In this document: one piece after another, positions 38,301 through 47,300 of the stretch
How positions within the stretch are numbered: position 1 is the first letter of the stretch
Layout: every line of letters begins with the position of its first letter
Source: Costus lasius
Lineage: Eukaryota > Streptophyta > Magnoliopsida > Zingiberales > Costaceae
DNA: 64,000 nucleotides
Reading direction: 5' to 3'
Assembly: GCA_027563935.2 (NCBI GenBank)
Contig: CM050449.1
Coordinates: 86,521,178 to 86,585,177 of the forward strand
Translations under genes and position numbers: made by a program
Notes under the pieces: model-generated
Told to the model about the DNA's origin: nothing
Databases searched by the model: none
What the model saw: the letters and a program-made list of their open reading frames with translations, nothing else

Positions 38301-41300
38301 TTGTTGATTTTGGTTGCCTAGTCCACACATCCTCCATTGAAGTCATGACAAAGAACACCCATTGGCTCTTTATACTCTATAAGAATGTGTGACATTTTTA
38401 AAATTCATCATCAAAAGATGCTTAATAATCTCAGTGTATCATGGGTTGGATCTTGAGTCCACATTCTTGAATATTTGAGAGTATTGTGCATAGTCACTTG
38501 TTATATGAGGAATACAAGTGCAATCATTTAGATGTTGCTCGACTATGAGTTCTTAATACATGTTTGCTTGGTGGCCCATTCTCTCTGTTCAAGATCAATA
38601 ATGATTGGGTTGCTCGTCCTTATCCCTAGTCTAAATGAGACGTAGATTTCATTGGGGCTTGACAATGATCATGCTGGTTTGTTGGTCTTCCATGCACTCT
38701 AGTACTTTTGCTCATTGTGCAGTAGTGGCGGATTTTGTGCACTTATTGTTTATGTTAGTCTTATAGTTGTTCAGTCAATCTTCCTTGTATTGACCTCTCA
38801 AAACTTGCATGACAACTTTTATCTTAGGGTCCTTCGTGGCTGCATATGCTATATGTTTATAGTACAATAGTACATAGTTTGTTGCCATGCCTCAAATGTC
38901 ACTTGTTGATTTTTTAATTGTTAAAAGAAAAAAAAAAGAGGATAATAGAGGGGGGATTTGGATGGAAAATTATAATAATGCTACATTTATAAATAGGCTA
39001 AATGAAATTACATACTGGATGCGACTTCTATATGGAGGTCTTAAGTATAAAAATAATAATATCTTAGTTTTTATTAACTATATACAAATGACTTTCTAAT
39101 TTGAGTTTTCTTATACTATTATTTCAAACTAGAGCATGTATGGTTACTATATTTAGCTTGGCATAAAGACAAGGTTGCAGAAAAGACAAAACGGAGGTTG
39201 ATAGAGGCGCTGTGACAATAGAAGCAAACAGCTAGAGCTTGTTGACAATAGTGACGAAGGCAACATTGCATGAGAGCTCATTGCTAAGATATAATAGTAG
39301 TAGTGAAGGCAGTGATGTTGGTTTAGAACACACTAGAAAAAATAATGAAAAGACCATATTACCATTGAACCTTGCAAGTATGCAAGTTAAACATTGATTT
39401 AGATTTTGAGTAGTATGACAAATTCCAAGAATTAGATCTTCTTCCAATGAAGTCTAGTTGAAGATTAGAGATTGGATTTGGAAATATCATGTTTGATTTG
39501 CTAAAGCCGGAGGCTTGCATTAAAAAACTCCTCCAATGTATGTGATCTAAAATGAATTAATCAAGATGGTTTTAATTATTGTTATATTAAGAATGCTATT
39601 GCCAAATTGGCTGGTTTTGGTGTTTGGGCCTAGCCCAAATAGAAGATAGGTTAGGTGGTTCAAAATTGAGTCTGACTCAGCTAGATTTTTTTCTTGCATG
39701 GTAGGATAGCAACATTATTGTGATCAAGGTTGTTAGGATCGGGATGTACCTAGGAACAATGAAGGCTTTGTAGGTTCGGAACGTAGAATCAGATTGTAAG
39801 ATTGTAAGATTCTACTAAATCACATAAAATATATAATTTTTAAAAATATATTTATTTAATTAGATTTAAGAGTACGATAAATATTCTAATAAGTAATAAG
39901 TAATAAAAAAATAAATATATATCTATCTAGTATCATATATTAAGATTTATATATATATATATATATATATTCATTTTATACTATTATTCAGATGTATTAG
40001 TTGTATAGTGTAAAACTATGAAATTGAATTTTTGTGAGGTGATGATGATAGAGATAAGTTAATAGAAGATGAATACAACAAATGTGTACAATAAAATTAA
40101 AAACAATAAAGGCACGCAGCGAAAGGTAAGGAAGCTAACAAGATAAAAACATAGAAAATGCTAAAGATAAAAGTATACATAGTAATGCCGATGACCAAGA
40201 TTACAAAATTGATTCTAATAAATAGTTGAAGTAGACAAATATAATTATAGATAATAACTAGCTTAAATTGATGCTTGTCAAGCAAACGATGACAATTGAA
40301 GATTAGAAATTAAATCATATATCAATTTAAGGTTTTTGACATAATAGATTATTGATTTTTAGTATAATAGGATCGAGTAGGATAGGATTGATCGTAAGAT
40401 CTTTCTCAATCCTAAGCCCCATATCGTATCATATTTCAGATCTTACATTCGTTCCGGAATGATTTACTTAATTTGGGTCATAGGATTGAAGGATTTTAAC
40501 ACCCGGAATGTATTTTTGACAACATTAGTTGTGACTTCGAGGTCAGTGGTGCATCACATCAAGAGGCTCGAGGCTCAAGCACTACAATGACAACATTGAG
40601 GATCATGATCTACGGAGTGGTTGAATACACAAGCTAATATTTAAAACCATGTTAAGAGTAGCTATGTAGATGGAGGCGACCCTTCTCAATGGAGTAGGAA
40701 AGGACAACACAATAGTGATGACTAGAGTCAAAGAGGACCCTACTGTGTGAAGAGATCAATTGTGGTTGGAAAGAGACCTGCATTGATACAAAAAAAAAAT
40801 GAAGCTAATAGAGGGATTTAGATGAAAAATTATAATAATGCTCCATTGTAAATATGCTAAATCAAATTATATAATGTATGTAACTTCTATATGTAGATGT
40901 CTTAAGTGTAAAAAATAATAATATATTAATTGTTATTTACTATATATAAATAACTATGTAATTTGACTCTTTCCGAGATTACTCTTCTAATTACTTTTTG
41001 AATTACAACTTGATTATTTGTAGGACTTTAGTACATTTGGCAACATGATGATAGTTGACAATGAGATGTTACTTTATATATGTGATGCCTTTATTCTTGA
41101 AGATGATGTTGCAAAAAATATGTTCTTTATGATGATTGTTATTCATCAATTTTCTAGTTTGTTGTCACACAGAATTTGCATTTTAAGCTTTAGGAGCCTT
41201 AGAATGATAATCACGAGGAATAGAAAGAATTTGAGAGTCCTGAAAATGTTTGAGAGGATTTAAAATAATAAGTTGTGTGAATGAAGTGAGGGTGTTGATA

Positions 41301-44300
41301 TGTCACACAGGTTGGTAGTTGACAATGAGATGTTACTTTATATATGTGATGCCTTTATTCTTGAAGATGATGTTGCAAAAAATATGTTCTTTATGATGAT
41401 TGTTATTCATCAATTTTCAAGTTTGTTATCACACAGAATTTGCATTTTAAGCTTTAGGAGCCTTAGAATGATAATCACGAGGAATAGAAAGAATTTGAGA
41501 GTCCTGAAATTGTTTGAGAGAGGATTTAAAATAATAAGTTGTGTGAATGAAGTGAGGGTGTTGATAGGTCACATAGGTTGAAACTTCCCCAAAAAGACTC
41601 CAAACGATTTGTTAAATGACTAATCAAATGACTGCACAACTTGTTATAGGCTTAATTGGTCAGTGCATATTAATATAATATACATTGTGCATGGACATGA
41701 TATTCACCTAATGTACCTCTACTGCTGGGTACACATAATATCAACCTTACCTTATTTTTAAATGATATAGGCGCTGCTTGCCTGTTAGAGTACTTTGTAC
41801 TAGATTTATCGGCTAGGATAGGCTGGTTCTTTAAACATTTTGTAGTGACAAATGTAGAAAAGATACAAGTTGATTTTTATCAAAACTGTTCTTTTGATAA
41901 AGAGGTAATGAAAATCATAATTGTTGTACAATGTATATCTTTTAATATTTATATATTACACACTAGTTTAATTACAACGTTAGGTAAAATACATGATAAT
42001 TAATTAAATTCTTCAGATTAATAATGTAACTAATACGATAATGTTTTTATATGCTCAAACAACATTAAAAATACTTGCTCGGTTACTTTTCCCACACCAT
42101 ATCAAATTATCTGATTCCTCATTATTATAACCTATGAGGGACTATGATTGTGAAACTGTTAAAACATCAACGTTGCTGGAATTTGTTAACTTCATTTAAA
42201 TCGAATGTGGTCAGATCAAAAGGTTATCAATAGTGTAATCGAACTTGAGCTCCATATGTTTTGGCTGCTTTATTTTCTTTGGTTAATTTATTTTTTTCTT
42301 CCCACCGTCTGTTCCATTGTTACCGTTCTCTTATAGGACCTATTGAAAAGGTTCCGCCTTCAGATTTACAAAACCTGTGTCTTTAAAGTCAGAAAATTCT
42401 GTGCCAAATACTTTAAATTTCTCACTGCTTCTGGAAAGGGCAAACATGCCTGCATTATTCATTCTATAAAAGCACCAGGAAGGGTTATTTTATACAAGAA
42501 AAATAGTCTTTTAACGGTTTATTTTGCCGTATAGGATATATTGGATAAAAATTTACTTTTTGGTTGTTGTGATTTTTTATTGGAAGTAATCTAAAAAAAG
42601 AGAAATGTTTTTAAGGAATCTTAACACATTCTATGCGCTCACACTATGAAATAATATAGGTCACCTGGTTTTCTTAATGAGTTGGCTTGTGAGGTTATAG
42701 ATCTGTATTAATTCCAATCACGTATTAATCACAATATGAACTTGATGATAACAGAAATAATTTTGATGATGATTTTTGATATGAATAACTAATAGTGAAG
42801 TTGATTTGTTTGGGTAGTGAGCTAGTTCATATAGAAACCTGAACAAAATTATTGGAACGTAGTTTTAGAATTTTATACTATATTAAGAAATCACCCAGGA
42901 AAGGTATCTGATACAAGAAAATAGTTTTATGTATATAAAAATACATAGGATCTATCAGACACATGGTTTTAAATGGAGTCTATACTGGTGTATAAGTTTT
43001 AATTTTATATATAAATATATATATATATCTATGGTTGTAGAAACTATGATCAGAGATAAGAGATTTGTTTACTGCATTTTTTTGGAGGAAATCTTGTCAA
43101 GTAAAAAAGAGTACGTGGTTGCATTCAAGGATCATGAATAACACATGCTGTGAGCACACTGTTTATGAGATAATGAATCAAATTCTTGCTTCAGAAACTT
43201 GTTTTTCTCCTTGTTTTGAACATAGTTATGTTGTGTCAGTCAATCAAGTATGTTGTTAACATTTACTTTTATCTCTTTATAATTATTGAATAGATCAACG
43301 AGATGCAACTTTTGGTTGTAATATTCTAGTAATTTTAAAGTTTAAACATTTTAGTTTCTACTCAAGCACCAATCTGTAGAATGCTTATGTAAACATTTCC
43401 TTGATAAGTTGCCATAAACAAAACGTATTTTAATACCCATTTTAATAAAAGTAACCAACTTTGATTAATTATAAAAAATAACACGTAAATTTAGTATAGG
43501 GATAAATGATCATGAGAAATCATGTGTGCGAGGATGATAAGTTGCATGGTAGGACAAAAAAAAAGATGATTAAGAGACGATGTCAGTTTCTGACCGCTAT
43601 TGACAGAAGGCTTGCACTTGCGATGATTCTACACCAAGAGATAAGTGGTGGCTTAGTGTGGTGGAGGGATCACTGGTAGTGAATGGTGCAAACAGTGGAA
43701 GTTATATAGGCGCTGATCTATTAGAGATTGAGAAGTAATAAGGAATATCAATAAAAAAGCGCTAAGTTGATAGATTGAATCCTAACAATAATAGCCTTTT
43801 GAGTTATGAAATGTTTAATGAAATGTAGTGGATAGAGCAGTGACTAGATTGCATTACCAAATCTCAAGCGCTGAACAAGATTCTAAAGATGTGTAAAACA
43901 ATAGGAAAAGGAGATCTAATTGGGTTGTAACATGAATAGGAGTTTGATCATCAATATACGATACAGAAACACTATTAAAGGAAGCCAATGCTACGTGTAG
44001 ATGTGCCCGAGCAATATAAACAAGAAGATTATTTTTACACTCAATTCTATTTTAAGATATGCCAGTGCAACTAGTTCAGTGCATGATACCATTGTATTAA
44101 TACAAAATATTGAACTAAAAAATACGTATATGACAAAATTAATGGTGTACAATATATATATATATATAGCAATAGACTTCTCATGAATCAAAAAAATTCA
44201 AATAGACTCTTTATGAGATAAAGAAAAACCTTGTTTCATGAGAGTGGTCATTGATGAAAGTGTCAAAGTAACAACACTCTGATCCTAAATGTTTGAGTGT

Positions 44301-47300
44301 ACAAAAGAAACGGGAGTAGGATGCCTTTTATTGGGCTATTTCCATGGCAGCAGATCAGAACATAACATACCATAATTAATTTAAGGTTCATGATATTTGT
44401 GAGATAAAGAAAAACCTTGTTTCATGAGAGTGGTCATTGATGAAAGTGTCAAAGTAACAACACTCTGATCCTAAATGTTTGAGTGTACTAAAGAAACGGG
44501 AGTAGGATTCCTTTTATTTTGTTTCAAGAGGAGGAGAGAAAGATGGTGACTATTTGTTTGGGTACTTCTAGTATGGAGCCTATGATAAAGAGCAATTTTC
44601 AGACTATGAATACTAGCAATAACTAGAATTTGATTCCAAGCAGAAGCGTAAAGGAGTCATCACATTGAAAAGAAACTTGTTGAAGAGCAAATATCTTATA
44701 TTGTAGACTGATAAGTAATTCATCTCACTTATGACAAAATACTGCTTTCATAGATAGTTTTTTCTCGGAGGACATGAAAAACATCTTTTCTTAGGAGGTG
44801 TTCTTGATAGGGCTATTTACATGGCAGCAGATCAAAACATAACATACTATTATAGTTAATTTAAAGTTCATGATATTTGTTAATAAGTCGTGCACGCAAG
44901 ACAATCACACATTTCCATGATTTATATGTTGGAGGGCTAGTGATTGGCGGAGTATCATTAAATTTCTGTTATCTGCCTTCTGATAAGAAAGAGAAACACT
45001 TGTACATATTTGTAACCATTGAGACCAATGTTTGAGAAACACTGGTCAAAATGATGTTAATGGAGGTAACATTAGATTCTATCATGAGAATCTAACTTAT
45101 GAACTGTTTATGGTAAGTATTTTTGTATTGGAAGTTAAGAATATGAAGTTTAAGCCATCCCTAGCCCTATGGTTAAGAAGATGAAGGTTGCGAGTCTCCT
45201 CCACCAGAGAGTTCTGGTGGGAGAGGGAGAGGGTGGCTGATGCTTGGGAGAAGGCAAAGGGGAAGCAGTGCCGAAAGGAGTAAGAGGGGCATATTGATAG
45301 GCAGAAAGAGGAGATAGGGGAGGGGGAGCGTGTGAAAGCAGCAAAAGTAAAATGGGCATGGAAAAATGGAAAAGAGGAGGGGGGTTGAGGATGCCTCCAT
45401 CCAATGCCAAGTTAAAATGAAAAGGTAAAATGTTATTGCGAATTACTAATAAAAATATATGTGAGATTTTTATTATAATTATTTATATGTCATCTGCTAT
45501 GTATTTGAGGATAATTAAAATAGGTTTGTTAATATATTCTTCTCAACCATGTAAACAGGTTCAGAGTTTAGTTTTGTTGCAATAATTCTTGTAAGGTTAC
45601 ATGGCTCCTTGTGTATGGGCGTAGTGTCTCTTAGTAAAATAAAATTTTACATCCCTTGTATGCTTGTATTATGTTTGGCTGTTGTCTTAGCTTTCAATTT
45701 TGTTCCCATTTTTTTTTCATAAAGGTAAGAGTAGAGAAATTAAAATGGGGATGGCAGAAGATAAAAGGAGTGAGGATGTTTTGCCCCTTGTGTCGACCCT
45801 GACTTAGCCAACCTAGAGGGCAAGCACAATGATCTCTTTACCCAATCGTCACATAGGAGTTGGGTATGCCCATGTGGACTTCGGCCCTAGGCAGCATTAC
45901 AATCAAACATACACTCGTAGGCACAATTTCACATACATTGATTCGATTCAGTTACAATTCTTACTTTGAGTGGGGTGCTGGACTTAGATCAAACTTGTTG
46001 GGGTCTAACATCCTCCCCCACCTGAGGAAGTCTCATAGTAGTGTCTTAGCTCCTCAGGTTATCCTTTCCTGTGGATGAGAAGATAAAATATTATTCAGCA
46101 ATACTAATTAACATTTATGCAAATTAAAAATATACAATCCTAAATAGTAATTGGTCAGTGTGAGATTATTATTCTAATTATTTGTATGTTACTTTTATAT
46201 ACTTGTGGATAATTAAAGTTGATATTTTCTAATATATTCTTATAATGTCTGTAAAAAGTACAATAAATTTCAGATTTTAACTAGAATCGTTATTTACATC
46301 GTGCCTCTTGGAAAACAAAATTATATACATTATCTAGTTATATGCTTGTATTATGTTTTACTGTTGTATTAAATTTCAATTTTGCTCCCATGTAGTTTGT
46401 GTGATGGCGAGAATCTACAATATTATTTTTTATTTAAGCTATACCGCAAAAATTCTTAATTGCAAGTACTTCACATGAGAGCTTGGTGTTTCTCAGATCA
46501 ATCCTGATTCTGCGAAAGGCTATAAAACCAGGGGCATTGCTCTATCTATGCTTGGGAAATGGGAGGAAGCAGCGAAAGATCTACATGTGGCATCGAAGTT
46601 GGATTTTGATGAGGAGATTAGTGTTGTGCTCAAAACGGTTAAGTTTCCACTTGAAAGTACTACAAATTAATAACAATCCATTTTCTAAGCATATATATGA
46701 TTTGAATGGTGGTTTAGTACAGGTTGAACCCAACGCACACAAGATTGAAGAGCACAGGAGAAAATATGACCGGCTACGTAAGGAACGAGAACAAAAAAGA
46801 GCTGAGCGGGAGAGGCAGCGTAGACGAGCTGAGGCACAGGTAATTACAAGTAGATCTATAAATGCTAAAAATAGCATCTGTTCTATTGGCCTTAGCTTGT
46901 TCTTTTATAGGCTGCTTATGAGAAGGCGAAAAAGAAAGAACAATCTACAAGTAGGACAACTGGAGGTATGCCTGGGGGAATGCCAGGAGGTTTTCCTGGT
47001 GGTATGCCTGGGGGAATGCCAGGGGGTTTTCCTGGTGGTATGCCAGGTTCTGTCCCTGGAAATATTGACATGAGCAAAATCTTGAATGTAAGAATGGAAT
47101 TTGTTTTTATTTATTTATTTATTTTTGCATCATCAAATGATAATTTGCCAAGCATGTTTTTATCTCCACTTTGGAGCAGGACCCTGAACTAATGGCAGCC
47201 TTCGGCGATCCAGAGATCATGGCAGCTCTTCAAGATGGTATGTTAATTTAACATGAATTCTTTTGTCCATAAATTCATATTATTTCCTAGTTTGATTATT

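Larger units (their letters stand above)
32249..46496 (+). other. Intron 6 of the Hip gene, 14,248 bp
   Basis: Donor GAG|GTAGTA and acceptor TTCTCAG|ATC are canonical, phase 0. Contents are given separately. 32249-32760, 37200-38900, 41600-44000 and 42550-43990 hold no element I can name beyond AT-rich sequence; a short 50-bp tandem duplication (ATTATCCATTACACTTT) is present near 38107-38180. Confidence 0.9.

Noticed and set aside
39727..40530. MITE with CAAGGTTGTTAGGATCGGG left end
   Set aside because: The right side (GATTTTAACACCCGGAATG) pairs poorly and no target duplication could be fixed, so it is not listed as an element.
38885..40975. LTR retrotransposon bounded by the direct repeats 38925 and 40790
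   Set aside because: No TG/CA edges, primer site or purine tract, and no target duplication.
45155..45200. tRNA-derived SINE (TAGCCCTATGGTTAAG and GGTTGCGAGTCTCC)
   Set aside because: The A-box and B-box-like parts are only about 14 bp apart, too close, and no 3' tail or target duplication was seen.
45150..45410. Membrane-like 86-codon frame on the minus strand
   Set aside because: It is the complement of a purine-rich tract, giving Leu/Pro/Ser runs in two phases.
46483..47192. A separate 196-codon or 74-codon gene
   Set aside because: The frames read through introns 7 and 8 or overlap exon 9 of Hip; the spliced family protein explains the region.
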